A stretch of 64,000 bases of DNA, from the NCBI GenBank assembly GCA_030847615.1, contig JAUMIR010000005.1:105801116-105865115 (forward strand), written 5' to 3'. The notes beneath the pieces were generated by a model. It was not told the DNA's origin, made no database searches, and saw only the letters and a program-made list of their open reading frames with translations. Position 1 is the first letter of the stretch, and every line of letters starts with the position of its first letter. Origin of the DNA: Gambelia wislizenii (taxonomy: Eukaryota > Chordata > Lepidosauria > Squamata > Crotaphytidae). Position numbers and translations under genes: made by a program. Positions 31,442 to 42,921 of the stretch are shown piece by piece.

Positions 31442-32932
31442 CTGATAACACAGAAATGACTGTGTTAGTGGTGATGAGGTGTTGTGGTGTTTACAAGATG
31501 AGTTTAGGAGTGAGGAGACATAGCTATGGCGTTTCAGCTACATGCCACATGCACATATCCCCATGCAAGATTCCAGCCATTGATTCTGAACTGGATCCAT
31601 GTGTGGAAAATTAACTTGAGACAAATTAATTAAATAATAACTTAGCTACCTGATTTGGGATGATCTAGGAAGGGGGGTGCAAATAAACAGAAGGAATTGT
31701 TTCATTTGGGGAAATCTGGATGGGAAATGTCTTGCTTTCTATTTCTGTTATGTTTAAATAAACCATAGTCATTATTTGCATGTATTTATACACATAAATT
31801 AGCATATGCAACTTTTATGCACAGTGGTACCCTATGGCCCTGCCCCCTCAATTTTTTAAACACTTAACAACACCCTAATTATCGACTTCCTGATTTGCTT
31901 GCTTGATATCCGAAGAGAAGAGCACAGGGAGTTCATGAATATGCAAAATGCTCATTTGTATAGTCACTTATTAAGCAAATGCCTTCTCCCAGTCTATAGA
32001 ATATGGGCGAGAAAACTAATTTGACTGATTTGAAACAATCATTCAGGAAGGCAGTCAACAGGGCCTCCTTTTCTGTGCAATGAAGTGCAGAGGTTCACCT
32101 GAATCCAGTGAGAATGAGAAAATGGAGCTGTCTCATACTTGGGGTATAATTTATAATACGTATGCTCCTGGGTTTGTACAGTTTATAAAAACAAAGGAGC
32201 TGATGATTTAGAATGTCTTCAGCCCTATAAATGCCTGATCTTATTTTTATCTGAATTGGTAAATTACTCTAATAAAAGTTCCAGAGGTATGAATTTAACT
32301 GTGATTTTTTTTTAAATAGCTGCTTCTGTTATTCTGTTTTAGAAGCAGTAGAACACAAAGCCAAGCATAAGGATTCTAGTTCTGGTGAAAAGAAATCTAT
32401 TTTCCTTTGCTTCTTTGATTGGGATTATTCCCTCCAGAACTCTCTCCTGACCAAAGCAACTGCTGCCACTGATTCCAAACCTTGGATACTAAAGTGTCAC
32501 CAAAATGCCACACAAGCATTATCTTATTTCTAACAAAGAAAGTGACAGGGCTACACTTTCTGGATGTTGTCTTCTCTCTCTCTCCAAGTGAAGCCCTCTA
32601 CTTTAAGATATAGGGAGATTTTGATATGGGCCTTTTTCAAATGACCTGTCCCATAGTAGAGGACTGTACCCTACGCACTTTTGAACATTAGAGATGTTTC
32701 TTGAGGAGCTTACATATGTACATCTATTATTCAGTCCTTGCAGCATCAAGTGATTGTTGCATTACAGGAAACTGCCACTGCACGTCAACCACTTGAAAAC
32801 TTCACTTCAAAACGCTCTAATTTTCAACCGAAGCAGTTCACACACAATCAGATGTGGCTGTTTTCAGGTCATGCAATAAGACATCAACTGAATTCTGTGC
32901 TGTGTCTCCTTTGAGAACTATTAACTATTATC
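31442..32932. other. No gene seen
   Basis: AT-rich sequence without a recognised repeat or exon. A short CT run is at 32573-32584. Confidence 0.4.
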
Positions 32933-33304
32933 TATGAGGTCTTGTCTATTAAATAATGATTCTACCTTTCAGACAAATCCAGCAGAACTTATTGTGAATG
33001 CTTGAGTGTGATTTTGAACATGTCTGAACCTGCATGACAAACATCAACACTCTCAGATGTTCAGTTAATGGTCAGTCATTGTTTAAAGCAGCTGTTGTCT
33101 GTTGTGTGCCAGAAAAATGCTAAGTTTAGAAGTTGAGCAACATGTCAATTTGAAATTTTTAGTAAAATTGAACAAAACACCAACATAATCTTTTCAAATT
33201 TTTACTGAGGCCTATGGGGAAGACTGCATGTCTTGTGCACATGTGTTTGAGTGGTACAAAAGATTCAGAGAATGATGTGAGAATTTTGAAGATGATAAAC
33301 ACCT

Positions 33305-33343
33305 AGTCAGTCAGTCAGTCAGTCAGTCAGTCAGTCAGTCAGG
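33305..33343. repeat. (GTCA)n microsatellite
   Basis: About nine GTCA/CAGT units lie inside the mariner transposase region, replacing coding sequence. Confidence 0.9.
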
Positions 33344-33519
33344 AGACTGCTGACTCAGTGTCTGAATGAAAGCAGAAGCCATGAACATTGACAAAGACAC
33401 TGCATGGAAAATTTTGCTTGAGAATTTCAACATGAGAAATGTTTGTGCTAAGATGGTCTCTAGGGGTCTCACAGCAGAGCAAAAAGAGTGCCACAAGGAA
33501 ATTTGGAAACTGCTTAATG

Positions 33520-33640
33520 CAGTGTAGATGTGTACATTGCTATTGCTTAAAACAATCTGTAAGCTGCTCTGATAGCCTTGTGGCTGAAGAGTGGGAAATA
33601 AATAACTAATCAATAACAAATAAAATAAGAATAAAAATTT
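33520..33640 (+). mobile_element. SINE/LINE tail inserted in mariner
   Basis: The motif 'aatctgtaagctgctctgat', then an A-rich AATAAATAA-type tail, resembles the tail of the SINE at 37790 ('cattgtaaaccgcttagaga'). It interrupts the transposase between the KECHKEI block and the SEETWIF block. Confidence 0.55.
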
Positions 33641-34561
33641 GTACTGCCATTCTGCAGCAACTTGAGGCAGACCCAAACCTTTTTCAAAAAATCATCACTT
33701 GTGCATGGAAACACAAGAAGTGAAGAAACCTGGATCTTCCAGTATGCTGCTGAGACAAAAGGACAGTCAATGCACTGGAAAACACCATCATCACCCAGAA
33801 TGAAAAATGCACATCAAAGCAAGTCCACATTCAAAACCAAGTTCATTGGGGGATTTTTTTTACACCAAGAGCATAATTTTGGCAGAATGGGTTCCAGAAG
33901 ATAGAACAGTGAACCAGCATTATTATCAGGAGGTTTTGACAAAGCTGAGAGAAAGAGTCAGGGGAAAAAGGCCAGAACTATGGGAAATGGTTTCATTCTT
34001 CATCAAGACAATGCGCCTGCTCACTCTGTGAAGCAGTTTTTGGCCGATAAGCACATTACTGCACTTAAACATCCTCCATATTTGCCAGATTTGGCACCAT
34101 GTGACTTTTTTCTTTTCCCTAAAGTGAAATTGGTGCTTAAAGGAACATGTTTTGAGTCAATTGATCAGTAAAGAAGAAAATGGCAGATATGTTGACACAG
34201 CTGACAGAAACTGATCTGCTCCACACCTTCAACCAGTGGAAAACAAGACTGTATCTGTGTATGAGTGTGAATGGGGAGTATATTGAAGGGGACAAGCATT
34301 AGAATTGTAATACATATAAATAAATATAGGTTGTTGTATCAGTCTCATTATTTAATAGACAGACTAAGAGGTCTTACCTCCAACTTTGTGAGAGGTAAAT
34401 TGAGTCCACACCTCTCACTCTGTATGGGGAAGGTCAAGCATAAATACTAAAGGAACCATCTGTTCTGCTGAACATGCATTTCAAAGAGCCATTGGACTTC
34501 AACCCAGGGGATTTGGCTTCAAAATTGCTTAAGAAAATCACTTTGGGTATGTGTATGTCGC

Positions 34562-34792
34562 ATATAGACGTGTGTGTGTGTACCTTTTAGTTGCCTGCTA
34601 ATTTATGGTGGCCCCATGAATTTCATAGGGTTTTCCTGGACCAGAAATACTGAAAGGTGGTTTGACATTGTCTTCCTGCAGGTGCATACAGCACTTGGTA
34701 GTCCTTGGCAACCACCCAGGCTTATTTAACAGGCTTGACCCTGCTTTGTTTCCAAGGTCAGATTGGATCTGGTGTCTTCAGGATATTTAGGC
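34562..34792 (-). mobile_element. 5S rRNA-derived SINE, second copy
   Basis: On the minus strand it reads 'atctgaccttggaaacaaag' and 'cagggtcaagcctg' (5S internal promoter region), 'accaagtgctgta', then the body 'ggaaaaccctatgaaattca' and a CA-rich tail. Same family as 14113-14340 but more diverged in the 5S part. Confidence 0.8.
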
Positions 34793-36515
34793 TACTATAT
34801 ATAGTAGTGCAATTAGGTAATTTTAGACTCCAGACTTTGTGGTCTTATTGTCCCCTCTCTTACACAGCAATGCATATTTATTTATTAAATTTATACCCCA
34901 CTATTCTGCCAAAAAGGGCCCTAAACCTGTGAGTTTATTACTTTGCTTACTTCCAAATATGGTAAGACAGCTCTATTGCATTTTGGAGCCATCCCGCTCA
35001 TTCTGTTGAGAGTTGTCTCTGGACATGTTCCCCCCAAACCCTTCAGTGATGGCACCATTGCTCACATTATCCCCCTCATGCTTTGAAAGTACACATGAAG
35101 GGGCTACAGCACTGTATGGGCTAGTCATCCATGCTCATTGCAGCCCCCACTACCCACTCTACTAGTGAAGTATTTCACTACAGCCCCAAGATCTTTTTTC
35201 TGGCAAGTCACTACCAACTGAGACCTTATCAGTGTATATTTGAAGTTAGGGGGACTCGTTTGTGTCAGTGGACATGACTTTACACTTGTGTTGACCTGCG
35301 TTTGCCTTTGTAACACCCATTTTGGACAGGTTTTCCTGGAGCTCTTTGCTATCCATTGTTGTTTTAACTACCCTAAATAACTGGATGCTTTCAACAACCT
35401 TGAGACTGTGAATTATCACAGTAATTTCATGGACTCTGTTTCTTTAAGATAAGTAAGTAGGGTTTTATTCTTTTAACTTAGAAGCCCAGTTGTAGGTCCA
35501 TTGCTAGTCCCAACTAGGGTAGAGTCATTGAATCAATTGAACTTATCTACACATTATCTCACCATTTAACCATTGGTTCAATGGGTCTATTCTAATTGGA
35601 GCTAACCAACAGGATTCTATAAAACTAGGCTTAGTTTTCAGGTAAATATCGGAGGCATTTTCTCTAGTTCTTGTACAGGAATCTTTTCTACAATTAATCA
35701 GTCCAAACTGGTACGCTAAACTTTATCACCTCCAATGCCAAAGCTTTTATCATTTATCATTCAAATGGACTGATATAAACCTGGGCATTATGTATCCATA
35801 GCACCTTCTAGCCAGGGCAGTGACGATAATTAACTTGAAAATATGTTTCAGAAGCAGTTATGAGAAGAAAATACCAATCAATATTGTTCCGAGGCAGTAG
35901 GGTTGATCAATAAACTCATCTTTTGAGTCTGTTAAACCTTCTGGGCCCCCAGAACACTTCAGCACAGATCCTGGCTCTGTTTTTTTCTGGAATATAGTAG
36001 CCTGACCTGCACATCAGCATATTGCTGACCTTTTCTTTTTTTTTTGGATAGGAAGTGAATTCCCAAGAGGAAGAAGACTGAGTAGGAATTTACTAATGAT
36101 CCAACTAATGAGCATTATTTTAACATGCGTATTTGCTAGCATAGTGTATACAGAAACATCATCCAATATTCATGGTTTTGGTGCTTGTGATACATTCAGG
36201 CCTGGCTAAAGACACCGACTGAAGCAGAGCAGTGAATGCACCTTCCCCATCGCTAGTCAAGGGACATAGTACCAAAAACCAGTCCTTTTACTTTGGCACA
36301 GGAAGTAGAAAACCACTAAAGTACCACTCACCATCACCAGCAGTGAAATAACAGATTTAATAATGAACAAAACACTGCCTTTCCATGACATCCAGAATCT
36401 GTTGCTTGAGGTCACTTCAGGTTAACAGTAAGGTCAGCTCTGGTCTTATTCAGTGGCAGCTGGTTACTCTCATGTCCATAGGGGTAGTGCATCTGCTTTC
36501 GAGTTTTAGGTTCTT
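34793..36515. other. No gene seen; small LINE-tail fragment at 34867-34925
   Basis: 'tatttatttattaaatttat' followed by 'accccac' near 34867-34900 resembles an L2/CR1-type 3' end in reverse. The rest has no recognised repeat or exon. Confidence 0.4.
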
Positions 36516-36964
36516 ATCACACTACACTGTTGCGGCACTATACAGTTGTCCCTTCATATCCATGGATTTGGTATCCATGGATTTAAGTATTCACGGCTTG
36601 AAAATATTCTTTAAAAAAATAACAGTCCAAAAAGCAAACCTTGATTTTGCCATCTTATATAAGGGACACCATTTTGCTATGCCATTGCATATAATGGGAC
36701 TTGAGTATTCACGGATTTTGGTATCCCTGGGGGGGGGGAGTCCTGGAACCAAACTGCAGCGAATATGAGTAGACAACTGTATTCCACTTTAACTGCTATG
36801 GCTGCCTCCTGTGGAATTCTGGGGTTTGTAGTTTAGTGAAGTCCAATTGCTCTCTGGCTGGGAGTTCTAAATGTCCCTCCCTAAACTGCAAATGCCAGGA
36901 TTCCACAGGACGTAGCCAGAGCAGTTAAAGTGGAATATATAGTGCTATAACAGTGTATTATGAT
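36516..36964. mobile_element. Palindromic MITE interrupted by a Tigger-like MITE
   Basis: Ends 'atcacactacactgtt' and 'aacagtgtattatgat', with the inner 'ttccactttaactgctatgg' and 'gcagttaaagtggaat' of this family. The left arm is broken at 36541 by the element at 36543-36779. Without the insert it is about 210 bp, like the copy at 27491. Confidence 0.75.
36543..36779 (+). mobile_element. Tigger-like (pogo group) MITE
   Basis: Ends CAGTTGTCCC...CAACTG, flanked by TA on both sides (36541-36542, 36780-36781). The internal 'atccatggatttggtatcc', 'tataagggacaccattttgc', 'ataatgggacttgagtattc' and 'tcctggaacc' follow the layout of Tigger-derived MITEs. No transposase. Confidence 0.85.
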
Positions 36965-37395
36965 AATGATCTTAGTGCAGCCTTTAAAGATGCTGTACAA
37001 GGTGCTATGCCCTTCTACCCAATGACTTCAGAACCTTGGGTACATCAACCCACTAACACAGAGGCCATCAGTCCTTGCTGACAAATGACTTTCTATCATT
37101 GCTTGGGACATTATTTGTAAAAATGAATATGTTAGCAGTAATCATTAGGAGTTTTTTTTTTAAGCACTATGTTAGCTGTTACTCATTATTATTGAACAAC
37201 ATATTACTTGCTCATTACATTTTTTTAAGGAAAAGGTTCTTAAAAATTCAAAAGTGGCCCCAAATCCTCCAAGCGATCCCCTCAAAATGTTTTGAAAGTC
37301 ATTAAAGATGTAGCACACTGTTACCAGTTGTTACATTATTTTCCAAATGTGACAGTATTAGTGACGTTACACAAACAAAAAGGTAACATGTTAAA
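36965..37395. other. No gene seen
   Basis: AT-rich sequence without a recognised element. Confidence 0.4.
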
Positions 37396-37545
37396 GGAGA
37401 TTATCAGATGCAGTAAAAAAGTACCTGAGGAGAACACCAGGACAACGTTCCTGTCCTGCAAACAGGACCCGGTTTCACATGCGTTCTGCTCCTGTGCTTC
37501 TGCAGTTAGTAAGGCAGCACTTTTCATTGATGGGGAGCTCCAGAA
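37396..37545. mobile_element. Harbinger-like MITE fragment
   Basis: It starts GGAGATTATCAGATGCAG and follows the 42954 copy ('aggacaacgtt', 'cgttctgctcctgtgcttct', 'ttttcattgatggggagctc'). The other end is missing or unrecognisable. Confidence 0.65.
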
Positions 37546-37739
37546 AAACCAAAGTAATACCCAGATTGCAGGAACACAACAGAACTGGGAGCTTTGTGGG
37601 ACAGTAGGCCTGGCCTGGCCCTCTGGAGTCACCTGAATGGTATGGGCAGAAGTCGGGGCAGGTATTGGAATAGCATCAGACAGGCTCTCTGGGAGTTACC
37701 TGATTCTAATGGCTAGGAGGAGTCAAAGTAGCTTTCAAA

Positions 37740-38020
37740 AATCCCATAGTTTTCATGCTATGCATAGTACCATTGGCAATGTGAAGAGCCTGTGTTTGAA
37801 CTGAGCAGCTTCTGGTTTGAGAGCTCTGCCAGTACCGTAGCCACAATATTGTGAGTTTGATCCAGCAGGGCTCCAGGGTGACTCAGCCTTCCATCCTTCC
37901 GTAGGTCGGTAAAATGAGTACCCAGTTTGTTGGGGGCAATTAAGCTAACACATTGTAAACCGCTTAGAGAGTGCTTAGCACTATAAAGTGGTATCGAAAT
38001 GTAAGCGCTATTGCTGCTTG
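37740..38020 (+). mobile_element. tRNA-related SINE
   Basis: The middle reads 'ttgtgagtttgatccagcag' (B-box-like), 'ccttccgtaggtcggtaaaa', 'gtaaaccgcttagagagtgc' and 'aaatgtaagcgctattgctg', a squamate SINE pattern I recognise by eye. The start is uncertain. Confidence 0.65.
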
Positions 38021-38730
38021 TCATTCCAAGCAAGTAGACTGTATGTGATCTATCAAATTTTATATATTCATTGTATAAATTCACACCCCATACTTTCAAC
38101 TCCCCAGAGTTCTCAAGCCGACCCCCCCCCGTAAATAAGTAAGTAAAAAGACAATTGTGGTCATAAAAATCTAAAAATAGACAGAAACATAAGTATAAAG
38201 AAAAATATTATCAGAAGAGTAACAACAGCTATGCCCTTCAGTTTAAAAAGGTAAAACAAGTATGGGAAGGAGAGAGATTAATTAAAAAGCCAGGGAAAAG
38301 AAAACCTCAATTACCTGGCATGTAAATGACATGAGGAAGGTAAATTTTGGGTTGGGGGGGTGAGAAGGATTATTCAGAAAGTGGGGTAAATCTCTGGAAA
38401 AAAGCTTCCTCTCTCCAGGTGTTAACCAGCATACATCAGAAAGGAACGGGCACCTGGAGAGATCCCCCATTGCCAATGTCAGTGAAGAGGTGGATTGGTA
38501 GAGGAAAAGGCAGTCTCAGTCACCTAGGAAGGCCATTAATGGAGACACATCTCTGTGGTAGTCAAAGCAAGGCTAAATGCAGACCTCCTGGAGCAGCAGG
38601 GAGCTCACAGATTGCCGTTGGTCACTTGATTTTTTTCATTTGAAAATTGAAGTTATGTGGAATTTTCTTCCTGCTGTTCTTGTTATTTGCAATCTCCATT
38701 CATTTTGCTCCCCCACCTCCACTGGCCATC
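38021..38730. other. No gene seen
   Basis: No recognised repeat. C and G runs at 38122-38130 and 38349-38359. The short frames are not supported as coding. Confidence 0.4.
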
Positions 38731-38732
38731 AC

Positions 38733-39040
38733 AACTTATTCAGAATGTATAATATTAGTACAGTATAATATAAATCAGAATGTATAATATTAGTACATAG
38801 TATTGTTAGTGATAGTGTTATACAGTATATTAGTACTAGTGTATTAGTGGTAATGCCAGGGTCATGATTGAGATTTTAGGCTGAATTTGTGTATGTTGAA
38901 TGTTTCTATGATGTTGATTTTATGTGAACTTATGTGTGTGTTTTCTTTGTTCTTTTTGATTTTTGTGTATTGCTGTATGTGTTTTGTTTTGTTATGATAT
39001 ATTGAAACCAGTAACATTAAAAAAAAACTTATTCAGAATG
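38733..39040 (+). mobile_element. Short 5'-truncated retroelement tail with target duplication
   Basis: aacttattcagaatg at 38733-38747 recurs at 39026-39040, directly after a poly(A) run at 39019-39027. The roughly 280-bp insert is T-rich without coding content and looks like an L1-type 3' UTR. Part of the left duplication plus neighbouring bases ('cagaatgtataatattagta') is repeated again at about 38777. Confidence 0.75.
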
Positions 39041-39680
39041 GTGTTGCCTTTACCTCTTTTTATTTTTATTTTTTTATCAATCAGTATCTGCTTCTTTGAC
39101 AATCACCTGCTGATCAGGTAATTATCAATCTGCGGAAGCACTTTTCTTCCTCAAACATTGCTTTTGTTCATAAGCGTGGCTGTGCGTTATGAAGAATGGT
39201 TATCAATGTGGGAATAAAAATCCCAACAGGTAGCAAAAGGATCCCCATTACTCAAGGGCATGATACACCATTCTGCAGTATTCTGGAGATTTGCTGTCTA
39301 GAAAAAGCATAGAAGGAAAAGATATAGTGTTTCAAATGACACAACAACAGTGTAGAGAAAGCTTTATTACTTGCTGTTGGATTACTAGGATCAATTAAAT
39401 ATTCTGTTTTTGAATTCTGAAGATGTTAGCGACTCAAATGACAACAAGAGTGGCCCCTGGCTCTTTTATACTTATTATTTATATTTATTTAGAGCATTTA
39501 TACCTCACCCTTCAGAAAAAAGTCTCCTAGAGTTCCTTACAAATTGTAAATATGAGTTCCATGCCCGCAGACTTACAATTTTGTCTATTCCTGACAAGAT
39601 TCAGTGCCAAGACAACTCTGGTACAACCCAGAATGGCTGTGGGAGCAGGGGTGGTAAAACCGAGAATGAATTCACCACTC
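39041..39680. other. No gene seen; LINE-tail-like piece at 39470-39540
   Basis: 'cttattatttatatttattt' with 'atacctcacccttc' is L2/CR1-tail-like in reverse. Nothing else recognised. Confidence 0.4.
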
Positions 39681-39681
39681 T

Positions 39682-40340
39682 TAGAATCATGGAACCATAG
39701 AATCATATAGTTGGAAGGGACCACAGCCCTTCCATGCAGGAATACACAACTATAGCACTCTTGAAAGATGCCCACCCAACGTCTGCTTAAAGACCTTCAA
39801 GATGGAGAGTTCACCACCCTCTGAAGCAATCTCTTCCACTGGTGAACAACTCTTACAGTAAAAAAAGTTCTTCCTATTGTTTGGGTTGAATCTCTTTTCT
39901 TGTAATTTCTTGTAATTTGAACTCCTTTGTTCATGTTCTAGTCTCTGGAGCAGCATAAAACAAGCTGGCTCCATCTTCTACAAAACATCCCTTCAGATAT
40001 TTAAAGAAGGCTATGTTGTCACCTCTCAGTCTTCTCTTCTTCAACATACCCAGCTCTCTAAGTCATTCCTCATAAGGCTTGGTTTCAAGCCTTTGCTCAT
40101 CTTGGTTGCCCTTTTCTGGACATGTTCCAGCTTCTCAATATCCTTCTTGAACAGTGGTGTCCACAACTGGACACAGTATTCCAGGTGAAGTCTCACCAGA
40201 GCAGAATACAATGGTACTACCACGTCACTCAGTCCAGACACTATATTCCTGTTGATGCAGCCCAGAATTGCATTGACTTTTTGACTGCTGCATCACACTG
40301 TTGACTCATGTTTAGCTGGTGATCTACTAAAAGCCTAGAT
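39682..40340 (-). mobile_element. CR1 LINE 3' end
   Basis: On the minus strand it ends 'ggttccatgattct'. Coding remnants include VRLHLEYCVQLWTPLFKKDI and EKLEHVQKRATKMSKG (40041-40241) and LKVFKQTLGGHLSR (39760-39800). Frameshifts separate them. Confidence 0.88.
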
Positions 40341-40497
40341 TATTTTTCAATGTACTACTACTAATATGTATAGAGTGTCAAAACCATTTTCTCTGTTCAT
40401 ACCTCGGTTAATGGACTGAGAATGAAAACTCTTTTTCTGGATATTTTTATATTCTGCAGATTTTCTTACATGCTCTCATAGTAAAAAAGAAAAGAAG

Positions 40498-40738
40498 AGA
40501 GAGCCAGTGTGATATAAGGACTTAAGTGCTGGACTGGGACTTTGGGAGACCAGGCTTCAAATCCCTGCCCAGCCATGGAAACCCATTGGGTGATCATGGG
40601 CAAGTCACACTGTCTCAGCTTAAGAGGAAAGCAAGGGCAAACATCCTCTGACTAAATCTTGCCAAGAAAACCCTGTAATAAGGTCACCGTATGCCAGAGT
40701 CAACTTGAAGGTGCATAACAGCAGCAACAACAACAATT
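40498..40738 (+). mobile_element. tRNA-headed SINE with L2-type tail
   Basis: Starts 'agagccagtgtgatataagg', has a B-box-like 'caggcttcaaatccctgc', and continues 'atcttgccaagaaaaccctg', 'gccagagtcaacttgaaggt' and a CAA-rich tail. The tail is shared with the 5S-headed SINE at 14113. Confidence 0.85.
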
Positions 40739-41145
40739 TCATAGTCGAAATAATACATGCACAACTCATGCACATATAACTGGGTTGCACACATCTCTGT
40801 ATGTATATCTACATGTGCATTCCATAACAATGGTGAAGTCTTATATTAAGTGAACATAACACAAACTGTTGCATTCCTTTACATTTTTTCATCATTAGTA
40901 CTCCTTCTCCCACCTTCCTGAATGTTTTATTTTTTGTTGTGGGTGGCTATTTGCTAAGTAGCACACAAGGATTTATAAACACCACATTGCACAGCTGCAT
41001 CTAGGCCTGACAGAAAGAGATGCTAGTAGTGGTAGCGGCTAGCAGCAGCATTAGGTTGCTTCCCTGGCTGGGAGGTGGGACCATACAGAAGGCCTCAGAA
41101 TGAGTTTCAGCTTATTCCCATTTCCCTTCAACCAGGTGTTGTGTA
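40739..41145. other. No gene seen
   Basis: No recognised element or exon. Confidence 0.4.
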
Positions 41146-41670
41146 GGGTTGTCAGTTCAGGATCATTCCAGGCCCTACATTTGCAGGCCAAACCCTGAGA
41201 CCCAGGACAGTCCCTGGTGATGTCTTTAAGCATTAGGAACTAAATACCAATCATAGTTGTACCAATCACAGTTGTTCACTGCTTATCATGTTCCATCTAA
41301 ACAGAGGAAAAACTTCCTGACCATAAGAGCTGTTCAGCAGTGGAATGCACTGCTTCAGAGTGTGGTGGAGTCTCCTTCTTTGGAGGTTTTTAAACAGAAG
41401 CTAGATGTCGGGAGTGCTTTGATCATGTATTCCTGCATGGCAGGGGTTGGACTAGATGACCCTTGTGGTCTCTTCCAAATCTATGATTCTATGTTGCTTC
41501 TAGCCAAGTTGCTTCTAGCCAGAAGACAGATGCAGAGTAGAGCACATAGACTTTTCTTGCCTGGAGGCAAGCCCCCCAAACTGGAGGATTTGCACCCTTG
41601 TCTCTTGCCTGGAGATGACTCATGAAAAGTGGAGACTCAGGGCCCAACCATGAGATCTGACAGCCCTAGC
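41146..41670. mobile_element. MITE candidate split by a CR1 tail
   Basis: The ends TAGGGTTGTCAG (41146) and CTGACAGCCCTA (about 41659-41670) are complementary with one mismatch. Between them lies CR1 sequence at about 41278-41497. A related sequence is at 47966-48262 ('ggccctggtgatgtcatt'). The class may be hAT, but no clear 8-bp duplication was found. Confidence 0.55.
41278..41497 (+). mobile_element. CR1 LINE 3' end
   Basis: A decayed frame reads RKNFLTIRAVQQWNALLQSV, then [11 protein letters not shown], followed by 'ggttggactagatgaccctt' and the ATTCTATG end. Very short, 5'-truncated. Confidence 0.85.
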
Positions 41671-42329
41671 TGTAGTGTGGCTTACTAATAGTGATTGTGA
41701 TTTAAGTAAAGAAACGTGATGAGCTTATAATTCTTTGTATTTTACTGTTGCATCTATGTGTCCACCTGATAATAATGCCTGTCACAGTTGGAGTTGGTTT
41801 AATCTTTTAAATTGGTGCATTTGAGGTTGCAATCTTTATTGATCATGAAAAAAAGTATGACCCAACTTGTCTTGCCTTACATTTAATTATTGTATAGAAA
41901 TGTGTTTGACTGACCCTATGACATTCAATCAGAGAACTCAGATGGATGGAGATACTGAGTGTATGACAATAAATATGATTCATGTTGTGAAATGAACGAA
42001 GTAGTGCGCAACATTTTGGAAGGGCAGGAAAGTGCTAATTCAGTGAACAGACATCGGAGGATGTTTGTCCACTCATATTCATTCATGAAATCCTCTATAT
42101 GGAGAGAGAAAAAAAATGAAATTACCACTTTATAGAACAACAAATCAATTACTTTGTGATCCCATGCAAAATCAAGTTCCTTCCCTACACAAGTATCTCA
42201 CCCATTCTTCGTGACCCATCCAGCTGTTCCATGATGTTGGAGGACACAGCTTTGTGTGCCACACACCGTTTCCTATACCCCCTAAATTATCCTGCTGCTC
42301 TTGTTGAAGGTGAAGAGAAGAGTGCCACT
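41671..42329. other. No gene seen
   Basis: No recognised repeat or exon. Confidence 0.4.
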
Positions 42330-42528
42330 ATGCTACACTGTTATAGTGCTATTATTCCACTTTAACTGCTATGGCTGCCTCCTGTGGAATCCTGGGATTT
42401 GCAGTTTAGGGAGGGGCATTTAGAACTCTCAGCCAGGAAGCTCTTAGGCCTCACTAAACTGCAAACCCCAGAATGCCACTGGAGGCAGCCAGAGCAGTTA
42501 AAGTGGGATATAACAGTGAAGTGTGATA
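42330..42528. mobile_element. Palindromic MITE
   Basis: 'tgctacactgttatagtgct' at the left and 'acagtgaagtgtgata' at the right, with 'ctgctatggctgcctcctgt' and 'ggaggcagccagagcagtta' complementary inside. Same family as 27491. Confidence 0.75.
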
Positions 42529-42787
42529 GCCTGTCACAAAGAATCAAGAAAGCCTACAGGAGACAGTGCTGACAGGGTGGCCTAGGTGTTTCCTCTCTTG
42601 TTTATCTGTCCTGTCCCCATGTGTGATATAAATGGATATTCTCAGAGATGAATGCCAGTCCACTGCCAGCTATCTCCTTAGGAGCCTAGTGTATTATCAT
42701 AACTAAGTTTTCTATCCTTAGATGGAGTTCATATGGTATCTTATTTCCAGAGGGGGGGTGAAGCTATGGGGTGTGGGAGCAAAAATA

Positions 42788-42837
<50 letters not shown>
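42788..42837. repeat. (CTGT)n(CTAT)n microsatellite
   Basis: About four CTGT units then eight CTAT units, followed by 'cccacctttctcccagcatg', an L2-type LINE end in reverse (to about 42900). Confidence 0.9.
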
Positions 42838-42921
42838 ATATCCCACCTTTCTCCCAGCATGGGATATCACCTTTAAAAAAACACAGTGCAACTAAAAAAT
42901 TCTTAGTAGAAAAGATAAAAG

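Larger units (their letters stand above)
33120..34290 (+). pseudogene. Mariner transposase remnant
   Basis: Readable blocks: VNLKFLVKLNKTPT and FEWYKRFRE (N-terminal HTH part), MNIDKDTAWKILLENFN, CAKMVSRGLTAEQKECHKEI. After the inserts come SEETWIFQYAAETKGQSMHW, where the first catalytic Asp of the usual DETWIF block is Glu, then GFILHQDNAPAHS and PDLAPCDFFLFPKVK, holding the second and third Asp of the DD34D triad. Several frameshifts and stops; inactive. Confidence 0.85.
32935..34364 (+). mobile_element. Mariner-family DNA transposon, degraded
   Basis: Imperfect terminal inverted repeats share 'tgtctattaaataatga' (32943-32959) and its complement (34347-34363). TA dinucleotides lie outside at 32933-32934 and 34365-34366. 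It encloses a mariner transposase pseudogene, a (GTCA)n run and an apparent SINE/LINE tail insertion. Confidence 0.85.

Noticed and set aside
33305..33343. CRISPR-like array from the regular GTCA units
   Set aside because: A simple tetranucleotide microsatellite without spacers.
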